Below are positions 19,474 through 27,061 of a DNA stretch of 64,000 nucleotides, in pieces. The DNA is from Fulvivirga maritima (GTDB lineage Bacteria; Bacteroidota; Bacteroidia; Cytophagales; Cyclobacteriaceae). A program made the translations under genes and the position numbers. The DNA is taken from NCBI RefSeq assembly GCF_021389955.1, contig NZ_CP089980.1, forward strand, positions 371,501 to 435,500, in the 5' to 3' direction. Below the pieces are notes generated by a model, which was given only the letters and a program-made list of their open reading frames with translations, ran no database searches and was not told the DNA's origin. Position 1 is the stretch's first letter, and every line of letters starts with the position of its first letter.

Positions 19474-20712
19474 ATGAACAAACAAGAGAAAGAAGAATTA
19501 AAGGAAAAAGCACTTAAACAATTTTTAAAAGGAGAATCTCTATTTGGTAAGGATGGGGCTTTCAGCCCCATGTTGAAGGAGTTCTTAGAAGAAGCTCTGG
19601 AAGCAGAAATGGAGGATCACCTATCCAGTGAAGAAAAAGGACGCTCTCATGGTAATAAGCGCAATGGCAAAGGCCAGAAAACAGTTAAGAGTAGTTTAGG
19701 AGACGTTGAGATAAATACTCCTCAAGATCGTCATAGCAGCTTTGAGCCAAGAATAGTAGAGAAACGCCAGCGTATACTGGCAGACAATCTTGAGAAGCAA
19801 ATAATAGCCATGTATGGGCTAGGTAATAGTTTGAGAGATATTCAAGAGCACATCAAGGAGATGTATGACACAAATATATCAACAGAGGTGTTAAGTGATA
19901 TCACAGACCGAGTGATCCCTAAAGTAAAGGAGTGGCAAAACAGGCCATTAGAATCGGTCTATTGTATTGTTTGGCTAGATGCCATGCATTTCAAGGTGCG
20001 AGATGAAGGTAAGGTGAAGCATAAAGCCCTTTATAATATTTTAGGGATCAATAAGCAGGGCAACAAGGAGATATTGGGCATGTACCTATCAGAAAGCGAA
20101 GGAGCTAATTTTTGGCTTCAGATACTTACTGAGCTACAAAATAGAGGCTTGAAAGATATTTTGATAGCCTGCACTGATAACTTGAAAGGTTTTAGTGAAG
20201 CGATACACTCCATCTACCCACAAACAGATGTTCAACTTTGTGTAGTTCATCAGATTCGAAATAGCTTGAAATATGTAGCCAGTAAAGAACAGAAAGTGTT
20301 TATACAAGATCTTAAATTAGTTTATCAAGCAGACACAAAAGATCAGGCAGAGACTGCTTTATTAGAACTGGAAGAAAAATGGGGAAAGAAATATCCTGTG
20401 GTGATACGATCTTGGAATGATAACTGGGAACTACTTAGCACTTATTTCGATTACAGTAAACCCATAAGAAAGTTAATATACACTACAAATCCAGTGGAAG
20501 GCTTTCATAGACAAGTAAGAAAAGTTACCAAGAGTAAGGGAGCATTTACCAGTGATATGGCCTTGATGAAATTAGTTTACTTAGTTTGCAGACGTATTGA
20601 GAAAAAATGGACTTCACCTTTGCGGAATTGGGGTTTGACGGTGCAGCAATTAGCCATTAGATTTGAGGGAAGATTGGAACTGGAACTAAAAACCAGTCAA
20701 ACCAAAAAATAA
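19474..20712 (+). CDS. IS256-family (mutator-type) transposase
   Basis: This 412-residue DDE transposase has its likely catalytic triad visible as Asp169 (VWLDAMHFKVRDEG), Asp235 (IACTDNLKGFSEAI) and Glu342 (TTNPVEGFHRQVRK). The N-terminal helical part contains FSPMLKEFLEEALEAEMEDH, and GRSHGNKRNGKGQKTVKSSL is the typical mutator-family lead-in to the first conserved block. The length matches IS256 transposases. It moves the element by a DNA intermediate (family knowledge). The protein is identical to the one from copy 2. Confidence 0.97.
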   Translation: MNKQEKEELKEKALKQFLKGESLFGKDGAFSPMLKEFLEEALEAEMEDHLSSEEKGRSHGNKRNGKGQKTVKSSLGDVEINTPQDRHSSFEPRIVEKRQRILADNLEKQIIAMYGLGNSLRDIQEHIKEMYDTNISTEVLSDITDRVIPKVKEWQNRPLESVYCIVWLDAMHFKVRDEGKVKHKALYNILGINKQGNKEILGMYLSESEGANFWLQILTELQNRGLKDILIACTDNLKGFSEAIHSIYPQTDVQLCVVHQIRNSLKYVASKEQKVFIQDLKLVYQADTKDQAETALLELEEKWGKKYPVVIRSWNDNWELLSTYFDYSKPIRKLIYTTNPVEGFHRQVRKVTKSKGAFTSDMALMKLVYLVCRRIEKKWTSPLRNWGLTVQQLAIRFEGRLELELKTSQTKK

Positions 20713-20716
20713 AAAA

Positions 20717-20748
20717 TTCCCTGCCAGGGGCTAGCCCCTGGCAGGGAA
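20717..20748. repeat. Perfect 32-nt palindrome inside IS copy 1, probable terminator
   Basis: The sequence from 20717 to 20748 is fully self-complementary around CTAG (20731-20734). It lies 5 bp after the transposase stop. The pair G20723/C20742 is C/G at the matching positions of copy 2, so pairing is kept. It may end transposase transcription or act in transposition. Confidence 0.85.
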
Positions 20749-20779
20749 GCAGACAGAGATGAGCTAACACTCCCATGAA

Positions 20780-21454
20780 ATGAGCAATATAATAAAGATA
20801 GAAATTAAAGATGCTTCTAAATTTTATAAAAATAAAGTAATTTTAGATGCGGTTAATTTTACTATTAAGACAGGTGAAATTATAGGTCTTGTTGGGCCCA
20901 ATGGAAGCGGAAAGACTACTCTATTCAACATTTTAGCCGGAACTCTCAAACTTGATTCGGGTGAATTTTTGAACCATCACAATTCTACAATTAGCTGTTG
21001 TATTTCAAAACAAGGTTTTTTTTCGGAAGTGTCAGTCAAAAATAATTTAATGACTTACGCTGTTAGTTTAGATATAAGCGAAAGTAAGGTCAATAAATTA
21101 CTAAAAGCATTTTCCGTAGACTTTGAAAATGAAAAATATAAAAATCTGTCTGCAGGTATGAAACAAAAGGTTAGCCTTTTGCTAGCATTTATGCCCGAGC
21201 CTGATGTCTTAATTTTAGATGAACCTACTAGCAATTTAGATATGGAATCAGCAAAACAACTTTACTCTAAATTAAAAGACCATGCTAATGCTGACAAATC
21301 GAGCATAGTAAGTAGTCATGATATAAAAGCAATAGGAGATCATTGTGATAAATTCATTTTTATAAAAGATGGAAGGTTTATCCGCGAGATAACAAAAACC
21401 ACATTGTTTTCAGAATTCGGCTCATTAGAAAATGCATACCATGAAATCATTTAA
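20780..21454 (+). CDS. ABC transporter ATP-binding protein
   Basis: This 224-residue ATPase has Walker A GPNGSGKTT (residues 39-47), the signature region NLSAGMKQKVSLLLAF and Walker B VLILDEPTSNLD, with switch His in VSSHD. It would power the membrane subunit encoded 2 bp downstream. The size and layout fit ABC-2-type exporters. The start codon ATG at 20780-20782 lies inside the right target duplication of the IS, so the native leader and promoter are separated from the gene. Substrate unknown. Confidence 0.92.
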   Translation: MSNIIKIEIKDASKFYKNKVILDAVNFTIKTGEIIGLVGPNGSGKTTLFNILAGTLKLDSGEFLNHHNSTISCCISKQGFFSEVSVKNNLMTYAVSLDISESKVNKLLKAFSVDFENEKYKNLSAGMKQKVSLLLAFMPEPDVLILDEPTSNLDMESAKQLYSKLKDHANADKSSIVSSHDIKAIGDHCDKFIFIKDGRFIREITKTTLFSEFGSLENAYHEII

Positions 21455-21456
21455 AA

Positions 21457-22227
21457 ATGCTTAAAATACTAAAATATGATCTCAAAAAAATTGAGGTTCA
21501 TCCAATTAAATTGAGTCTTTTCATTTTAATGCCAATAATTCTTACGTCCTGCATTGTGTTTATTTCACATATGCATGAAATTGATGATAAGCCCGCCGAA
21601 GGAGAGTTTGCTAGCAACTTGTTATTGTTTATTCTTAGAATTTCTACCAGCTATTTTTTTTTACCCGCTTGGATAATAATAACGACTGGATTTGAGTTTA
21701 AAAATGGACATATCAGCCGCATTATTCCCCTTCTAGGAAGAGTATTTTATCTGAAATCAAAATTAATCCACTCCGTTCTCATTGCATTATTGTTTACAAT
21801 CGTGGCATGTATTTCTTATATAATCTCATTTTGGATAAGTGAATTCAATTACTCTTATTACAATTTAAACTGGCAAGTATTAACACAATTCTTTGTTGTA
21901 TTTTTATCATACTCGCTACTCCTCACATTTTTAATAATAGTAATAAAATACCCATGGCAAGCATTTGGGTGGTTCATTGGTATTAGATTAATCGAGAATT
22001 TCTTATCTATTTTATTAACAAAATTATTGAAGCTACAGTTTAGCCCTCTACCATTACATTTGATTGACCATTTATATTCTGTAGAAGGTGATTACCCAAC
22101 CTACTATAATCCATTCTATAATAATGATATTATCGCACCATGCGCTGTGATTTTATGTTTAATCATTATTGGGTATGCAAGTTTCCGGTACTTTTTACAT
22201 AATGATTTACCTAGATTATCCGAATAA
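21457..22227 (+). CDS. ABC-2-type transporter membrane subunit
   Basis: This 256-residue protein has about six hydrophobic segments, for example LSLFILMPIILTSCIVFI, FFLPAWIIITTG, LIALLFTIVACISYIISFWI and FFVVFLSYSLLLTFLIIVI. GFEFKNGHISRIIPLLGR is reminiscent of ABC-2 permease loops. It follows the ATPase gene by 2 bp, so the two form one exporter. A nine-T run in the coding region is intact. Substrate unknown. Confidence 0.82.
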   Translation: MLKILKYDLKKIEVHPIKLSLFILMPIILTSCIVFISHMHEIDDKPAEGEFASNLLLFILRISTSYFFLPAWIIITTGFEFKNGHISRIIPLLGRVFYLKSKLIHSVLIALLFTIVACISYIISFWISEFNYSYYNLNWQVLTQFFVVFLSYSLLLTFLIIVIKYPWQAFGWFIGIRLIENFLSILLTKLLKLQFSPLPLHLIDHLYSVEGDYPTYYNPFYNNDIIAPCAVILCLIIIGYASFRYFLHNDLPRLSE

Positions 22228-22300
22228 TTACTTCAGTATAAATATAATACGAACGGCCAGATAAACCAATTTCAGGGCAAGATAATGATTCTATATTCCC

Positions 22301-22370
22301 CGTTATCCTTAGTCTTACCGAAGGACGACTAAGGATTTATAATAAACACTCGTGTCTGTGACACGGTAAG
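22301..22370. repeat. 70-bp hairpin repeat, copy 1 (copy 2 at 23306-23375)
   Basis: ATCCTTAGTC and GACTAAGGAT form a 10-bp stem, followed by a second small stem CGTGTC/GACACG. A near-identical copy starts at 23306. It differs from the REP family described below. Confidence 0.75.
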
Positions 22371-22387
22371 TTAGACACCTGCTTTAT

Positions 22388-22500
22388 TTATAATAACTCA
22401 ATTTCTACCAAACCACGCATTCCAGTATAGTCTCTTGCGCTTGACCACCGATAGTGCTCTGGTTCATCTACAATACCAGCCAGAACAGGATTATGTCCCA
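22388..22500 (-). pseudogene. C-terminal relic of a REP-associated tyrosine transposase (RAYT)
   Basis: The minus strand reads HNPVLAGIVDEPEHYRWSSA then RDYTGMRGLVEIELL and a stop at 22388. This aligns with the C-terminus of the full RAYT at 51463-52008 (HKNPVVAGFVSREEDFLYSS, then ARNYCGEIGVIEVDLL). The coding homology ends at about 22500, exactly where a 151-bp duplicated segment begins. The catalytic HUH motif and Tyr are lost. Confidence 0.8.
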
Positions 22501-22648
22501 GCTCTCATAGATTTATTAAATACCAATAATACTACAAAAAACTTTATTTTTCATGTACTCAAGAGTAAATAAGGCTTGATGTTAACCAAGAAAAGGCATG
22601 CGTTGGAAGCATAGTAAAGGGCACAAGTGGACACTTGCGCCAGGGGTG
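22498..22648. repeat. 151-bp duplicated segment, copy 1 (copy 2 at 25289-25439)
   Basis: It runs from CCAGCTCTCATAG through CTCAAGAGTAAATAAGGCTT to CCAGGGGTG with few mismatches to copy 2 and equal length. Copy 2 is the start codon and upstream region of the gene at 24532-25299; copy 1 keeps only that gene's first codons before running into the RAYT relic. Its end contains an imperfect hairpin GGCACAAGTG/CACTTGCGCC. Confidence 0.85.
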
Positions 22649-22749
22649 CTAAAGGCCGCCTCAAAGGCACTAGTGAATATTGGAAAGTTGGTAGTTTCAT
22701 ACATACTTTGTAGTCTGACCGAAATAGCCACTCTGAACTGGGAGAGTAT

Positions 22750-23253
22750 TTAATTCACATAAGTAACTATTGCCTGATTATTTTCTGCAGCCTTTTTATA
22801 AAACTCTTTAAACTCATTAAAACTGTCAATTAAGAATTCTTCTGATTCTGGTTCAGTCCAAATTTCAGGATATATTCCCAATTCATTCATTTCAGAGCCG
22901 TTAACCTTACTCTTCAAAATATCATTTGTCATTATTTCCAATTCGGAATATGTCTCTTTTACTTGAGTAGGATTGAGATATTGAGCTGGCCCATAACCAA
23001 GGTCCTGTTCTTCGCTAATAACCTGAAAGCTAAAAAATGCTCTTTGTAATATATCTGGTTCATTTTCAAGTCCGCCAATTATATCTCCTGTAAGGATATA
23101 ATTAATACCGTCCCAAGACTTATCCAAATCTAAAAACCAATCCGCTTCAAAACTCTGATCTGAATAAATCTTCTTTTCAAGAGTTACAGGGTTATTTAAA
23201 AATTCATTTAATTCCTCTTGTGAAACCCTTATGACATTACCAATCATTCCCAT
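22750..23253 (-). CDS. DUF1877 (YfbM-like) family protein
   Basis: This 167-residue protein has the family's opening MGMIGNVIRVSQEELNEFLN and the central LDKSWDGINYILTGD, both characteristic of DUF1877. No signal peptide is present, so it is cytoplasmic. The molecular role of the family is unknown; members are often found in variable regions and some near toxin or immunity genes (general knowledge, not tested here). It stands alone between two repeat clusters. Confidence 0.85.
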   Translation of the reverse strand: MGMIGNVIRVSQEELNEFLNNPVTLEKKIYSDQSFEADWFLDLDKSWDGINYILTGDIIGGLENEPDILQRAFFSFQVISEEQDLGYGPAQYLNPTQVKETYSELEIMTNDILKSKVNGSEMNELGIYPEIWTEPESEEFLIDSFNEFKEFYKKAAENNQAIVTYVN

Positions 23254-23305
23254 AATTCGTGTTTTTAATTTTTTAAAATTATAATAATCCCAATATTTAT
23301 TTCCT

Positions 23306-23375
23306 CGTTATCCTTAGTCTTACCGAAGGGCAACTAAGGATTTATAATAAACACTAGTGTCTGTGACCCGTAAAG
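23306..23375. repeat. 70-bp hairpin repeat, copy 2
   Basis: The segment matches 22301-22370 with only a few changes, including one in the second arm of the stem (AACTAAGGAT instead of GACTAAGGAT) and one in the small stem. It directly abuts the REP unit that follows. Confidence 0.75.
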
Positions 23376-23457
23376 GACACAAGTGGACACTTGCGCCAGG
23401 GGTGGCATTACAAATGCCCGAGCAAATAGCAATCGCAATATAATTGCGATCGAGCTG
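23375..23457. repeat. Composite REP-like palindromic element
   Basis: Three hairpins stand in a row: GACACAAGTG/CACTTGCGCC, GGCATTACAAATGCC, and GCAATCGCAATATAATTGCG. The last two match the REP units that flank the RAYT gene at 51.2-52.1 kb. The end GAGCTGG corresponds to AAGCTGGG in the RAYT-flanking unit. Confidence 0.8.
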
Positions 23458-23740
23458 GTATATCAATCTCTTCTTGACAGAACTTGGCTCCTAACAATTT
23501 TTTCAATCCCATTAAATTGCCATCTCCGGCAAATGTCTCAATTTGGTTTAGCCTACTTTTCATTTTTCATATCACTTCTGATCAGAAAATGCTCTTTTAA
23601 GAAATCATTTTGAATTCCATTAACCGTAAAGTATTCAATCAATTCTTTAAGCTTCATATACTACTTGCAGGTTAACGTTAAAGAACACAAATACCCTATT
23701 TCTTTAATCATGGCCAATCTCCCCATCTTCATGGTGAAAT
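23458..23740. other. 283-bp spacer with a short open frame of doubtful meaning
   Basis: On the minus strand a 34-codon frame starts MKLKELIEYFTVNGIQNDFL near 23657 and ends about 23556. It may be a gene fragment left by rearrangement. Nothing else was recognised. Confidence 0.3.
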
Positions 23741-24331
23741 TTACTTCTTCTTCAATACCATAACAAGCCTTATGATTCCTGATATTACTAAAGCAAATCC
23801 TAATCCGTCACTAATTGTACCCAAGGTTAACTTTAATAGCCCAAGAATTATTAAGACAACCGCAGATTTCCATGTTCCAAAAAAACCAGATTGTTTTTCA
23901 TTTGTAAATTCAGGTAATGTTTGCTTCCGAATATTTACAGATTTAATAAGTGTAAATATTAAACCTCCAAGAGTTAATAACTTTAATGAACTCATCACAA
24001 AAAATAGTTCATTTTTAATAGCGTAGACTAACACCACTATTTGACTTGCAAATAATTCCAGAGCAAGTATAATGTATAGAATCAGGGCAAACTTGACGGC
24101 TGCCTCAGACTTAACCAAATTCTCTCTGGCTTTGAGACTCCCTTCAAAGACCAAGTTGAGACATCTCAAGTAAGAAAATTGAAGAAAAATCGCAGTTAAG
24201 GAAATAACTAATATGATCAAGTCTATATAAAAATTATCTGTATCAACAGAGGGGAAAAACCTGTATATCGATAGAAATAAAAACAATACTAAAAATAGAT
24301 GACCTATAGCTTGTATCCTTTTCCAACTCAT
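23741..24331 (-). CDS. Multi-pass membrane protein, unknown function
   Basis: This 196-residue protein has about five to six hydrophobic stretches (HLFLVLFLFLSIYRFF, DLIILVISLTAIFLQF, FALILYIILALELFASQIVV, LLTLGGLIFTLI, AVVLIILGLLKLTLGTI). The C-terminus is basic (VMVLKKK). I do not recognise the family. It is in the repeat-rich island and shares orientation with its neighbours, but the gaps are too large to assume an operon. Confidence 0.65.
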   Translation of the reverse strand: MSWKRIQAIGHLFLVLFLFLSIYRFFPSVDTDNFYIDLIILVISLTAIFLQFSYLRCLNLVFEGSLKARENLVKSEAAVKFALILYIILALELFASQIVVLVYAIKNELFFVMSSLKLLTLGGLIFTLIKSVNIRKQTLPEFTNEKQSGFFGTWKSAVVLIILGLLKLTLGTISDGLGFALVISGIIRLVMVLKKK

Positions 24332-24531
24332 ATTCGAAATTTTAAATGATGTATTTTCTTAAAGGACGTGAAGGGGGGACGAACACACGATATAAACCTA
24401 TACGCCTCGTTAAAAGTAATCAATAGGTTCGATTTATCAATGTATCAACCAAGAACCAGTTAATGATTTCAATTAAGCCATTAATCTTCCCTATTCATAG
24501 TATAACGTAGCTTTCAGCATTCCTTTTTTAA

Positions 24532-25299
24532 CTAACAAGCACAAGTTTGAGTTACTACAACTTTTGCCTTTTTAAGCTCTTGCACTTTAGTTTTAATCTT
24601 CAATTGATTTTGTTGGAAGTCATGCTTAGAGTATATATCAGGATTATCATTTAGCGCATCGCTAATTTTTATCAGCTCTTTCAATTCGCTGATCTTGGCT
24701 TTAGTTTCGGCGCTCACTTCAGAGTATATTAATACGGAATATTCACAATATAACCCGCCTCCTACTCCTTCAATCCGTTTAAGTTTTTTAAAGGTCAACC
24801 AGCCTTGATCATCACGTGTCAAATTTGAAACGACAGTCTCTCCTGGAGTACACCCAATAACTGAAACTATGTTAAATTCTAGTATTTCAGATTTAGCAAT
24901 TTTAGTCTTTTTTCCTACCAGCGTTGGTATACTTCTGTCATTATTATTGTGGTCTACATAACGAATATCAATAAGATCGCTACTAGTTATCCAAGTGTCA
25001 TTTAATAATGATAAAACAAATTCCGAGAAAACCTTATCAGAAGGCCAAAACGAAGAGTCATCAGTAGATTTCTTTTGCGATAAAACCAACTCCTTTTTAG
25101 TGTTCTGTGAGAGATAATAGAGCTTACCTTCTATCTTTTCTATATACAGGTCATACCCTTGCATTTTGATGTAGCCACTAGCCTTATCTCCAGATTTAGT
25201 TTTATAGTCGATTTTCATAACATAACCTGCCCCTACATCTGCATAGGATGCTGTGGTTATGACTATTAATATTAGAAAAAGAAGTTTACCAGCCCTCAT
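24532..25299 (-). CDS. Exported protein of unknown function, Cys-rich C-terminus
   Basis: The start at 25299 (MRAGKLLFLILIVITTASYA) gives a clean signal peptide; an in-frame Met six codons upstream adds only a polar leader. The mature part has beta-rich segments (YVMKIDYKTKSGDKASGYIK, IEKIEGKLYYLSQNTKKELV) and a lysine-rich helical C-terminus ending TQTCAC. The beginning resembles periplasmic proteins that report a modified substrate, but no family was recognised. Its first codons and upstream region (25289-25439) are duplicated at 22498-22648, so it may have been caught in a rearrangement. Confidence 0.65.
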   Translation of the reverse strand: MRAGKLLFLILIVITTASYADVGAGYVMKIDYKTKSGDKASGYIKMQGYDLYIEKIEGKLYYLSQNTKKELVLSQKKSTDDSSFWPSDKVFSEFVLSLLNDTWITSSDLIDIRYVDHNNNDRSIPTLVGKKTKIAKSEILEFNIVSVIGCTPGETVVSNLTRDDQGWLTFKKLKRIEGVGGGLYCEYSVLIYSEVSAETKAKISELKELIKISDALNDNPDIYSKHDFQQNQLKIKTKVQELKKAKVVVTQTCAC

Positions 25300-25439
25300 A
25301 GATTTATTAAATACCAATAATACTACAAAAAACTTTATTTTTTATGTACTCAAGAGTAAATAAGGCTTGATGTGAACTGAGAAAAGACATGCATTGAAAG
25401 TATAGTAAAGGGCACAAGTGGACACTTGCGCCAGGGGTG
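25289..25439. repeat. 151-bp duplicated segment, copy 2
   Basis: This is the putative parent copy, since it carries the start codon (25297-25299) and promoter region of a complete gene. See 22498-22648 for the partner. Confidence 0.85.
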
Positions 25440-25493
25440 GCATTACAAATGCCCGAGAAGATAGCAATCGCAATATAATTGCGATCTAGCTGG
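25411..25493. repeat. Composite REP-like palindromic element
   Basis: It has the same three-hairpin order as 23375-23457: GGCACAAGTG/CACTTGCGCC, GGCATTACAAATGCC, and GCAATCGCAATATAATTGCG. It overlaps the end of the 151-bp duplicated segment by 29 bp. Confidence 0.8.
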
Positions 25494-25640
25494 AATAAAT
25501 CTTTTCTCATCAGGGAATTTTTGGCCTGTAGGTAACACCAACAAAAGAGACATACCCCCTCACATATATTACACCCTCAATCTAAAATATTTCCTACTAA
25601 ATTCATAGCTCTCCTCAACCTACTATATTCTTCAACTGAA

Positions 25641-26378
25641 CTATTCTTCCACCCTGATCATTTGCATAACGCGGTCGCCTGAGGTTATTTCTTGCAGCCA
25701 TATTTCGCTGGTTTTACGGTCTACGTATATTTTCTGCTTATTTTCTGAGCCAGCTATATTATCAGTAAGTTTAACTATCCATACAGGTCTTTTGCCTGAT
25801 TGCTCTGTTTGGTACTCTCCCTTTTCTACTCCAGTAATAGTTACCGTCATTAGTCCAGATTTTGCGGGGTTATAATCATAAATACTAATCTGAGCTTTAT
25901 AGCCTTTCTTTAGAGGTAGCCAGGGGATAAAATTGGTGTAGATGTTACTGTCAAAATACAGCTCATCTTCAGGCTGATTTATCAGAGTGGTTTCGCCTGT
26001 AGTATTGTTTTGATAGTATCCGGTAATTACCGTTCCAAAATTCAATACCATATCTCTCTGAGGGTTATAGCTGGAGTGGTATTTTGGCGCTAAGTTGGGC
26101 AACTTGGCCACGGCACTATCCACCCAATCCACTTCCTTCATCTGATTGAGTTGCACATGGGTCACTAAGGTCAATTCATCATCATTTTTCTGCACATCTA
26201 CCTGAATATTTCCTAATTCAATGTTAATGGTATCACGGATCATCACCCACTTTTGCCTATATGATTGATCTTTAATTTTTGTTGTTTCAAACTTCACATT
26301 GGCCGGAGTCAATTTTTCCTGAGCAAAACTAAAAGTGCTCATTAAAACAGCTGCGGCTACTAATATCCTTTTCTTCAT
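25641..26378 (-). CDS. Periplasmic DUF3108-like protein
   Basis: The start at 26378 gives the signal peptide MKKRILVAAAVLMSTFSFAQ; the open frame begins 20 codons earlier with a polar stretch that does not fit a secreted protein. The 245-residue product has segments reminiscent of DUF3108-type periplasmic proteins (AQISIYDYNPAKSGLMTVTI, VWIVKLTDNIAGSENKQKIY, VDRKTSEIWLQEI). These proteins bind or report on modified substrates; the exact job is unknown. It lies convergent with nothing and is separated from the operon upstream by a strong terminator at 26519. Confidence 0.7.
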   Translation of the reverse strand: MKKRILVAAAVLMSTFSFAQEKLTPANVKFETTKIKDQSYRQKWVMIRDTINIELGNIQVDVQKNDDELTLVTHVQLNQMKEVDWVDSAVAKLPNLAPKYHSSYNPQRDMVLNFGTVITGYYQNNTTGETTLINQPEDELYFDSNIYTNFIPWLPLKKGYKAQISIYDYNPAKSGLMTVTITGVEKGEYQTEQSGKRPVWIVKLTDNIAGSENKQKIYVDRKTSEIWLQEITSGDRVMQMIRVEE

Positions 26379-26518
26379 TCTCCTTTTATAATTATGATTT
26401 ATGAGATTATTACGAGTACATATGGTATTGGATATCAAAAAATGCTCAACGGCAACTTTCTGCTATTAACCGTTTGGTGCAATGATCAAAACTCTGAGGC
26501 GATAATTCACTTAAAACA

Positions 26519-26560
26519 TAAAAAAAGAGGATATACCATCTACTGTTGATATATCCTCTC
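26519..26560 (-). terminator. Rho-independent terminator of the ECF/FecR/SusCD operon
   Basis: On the minus strand GAGGATATA and TATATCCTC form a 9-bp stem followed by seven T's. It lies about 30 bp after the stop codon of the last lipoprotein gene (26589). Confidence 0.85.
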
Positions 26561-26588
26561 TCTTATTTATTAACTCTAATTTTACTTA

Positions 26589-27023
26589 TTACTCACTTCT
26601 ATGGAGTCTAAATTCATACTCTCCTTCAATGGCAGCAATCTTGCCTCCTGTGTTTGATGAGGACAAAACAAAGTTTACAGTCAGGTCACCTTCATCTAAA
26701 GCAAACATCATTTCCACATCATTACAGGTTATTATAAAAGGCCCTGAGCTATCAATCACTTCAAAACTTCCTGCAGGAAATACCGCATCAGGATCACCAG
26801 AAGTTCTCATTTCCATTTCTTCAGTAATCATCAGTATGAATTGATCAAATCTATCGTCTTCAATACCATCTTTCATTACGGTTACACTGTTCCATTGCCC
26901 GCTAAGCTGCTGTGTAACTCCTCCATCACCGGCACCATTATCATCATCATTATTACAAGCTACCACTACTAGCAATATGGTGTACAGCGCCACTATAAGG
27001 CCGAAAAATTCTCTTTTTAACAT
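26589..27023 (-). CDS. Small lipoprotein, lipocalin-like, last gene of the uptake operon
   Basis: This 144-residue protein has a lipoprotein signal (LIVALYTILLVVVAC, Cys23) followed by NNDDDNGAGDGG. The mature part (LSGQWNSVTVMKDGIEDDRF, then TVNFVLSSSNTGGKIAAIEG, YEFRLHRSE) looks like a small beta-barrel of the lipocalin-like kind common in Bacteroidota lipoproteins. It lies 38 bp after the DUF4302 gene, before a strong terminator. Function unknown; it may be a surface accessory of the uptake system. Confidence 0.75.
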   Translation of the reverse strand: MLKREFFGLIVALYTILLVVVACNNDDDNGAGDGGVTQQLSGQWNSVTVMKDGIEDDRFDQFILMITEEMEMRTSGDPDAVFPAGSFEVIDSSGPFIITCNDVEMMFALDEGDLTVNFVLSSSNTGGKIAAIEGEYEFRLHRSE

Positions 27024-27061
27024 TGTAATTCCTTTTAGATTAATAGGTAAGCAAAAAATAG

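Larger units (their letters stand above)
19409..20774 (+). mobile_element. IS256-family insertion sequence, copy 1 (1366 bp)
   Basis: The ends are imperfect inverted repeats: 19 of 24 positions match between the left end (GAGACTGTCAATTCATCTCT...) and the inverted right end. One transposase gene fills the element. A perfect 8-bp target duplication shows a real transposition. A second 1366-bp copy at 52563-53928 encodes an identical protein and differs at only six bases that I could find: four synonymous coding changes and one co-varying pair in the downstream palindrome. Low divergence implies recent activity. Confidence 0.95.

Noticed and set aside
21661-21669. Nine-T run in the ABC permease gene as a fourth frameshift
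   Set aside because: The reading frame continues normally across it, so there is no evidence of a shift.
22301-25493. Clustered repeats considered as a CRISPR array
   Set aside because: The repeats are palindromic units at irregular distance with genes between them, with no regular spacers and no cas genes.
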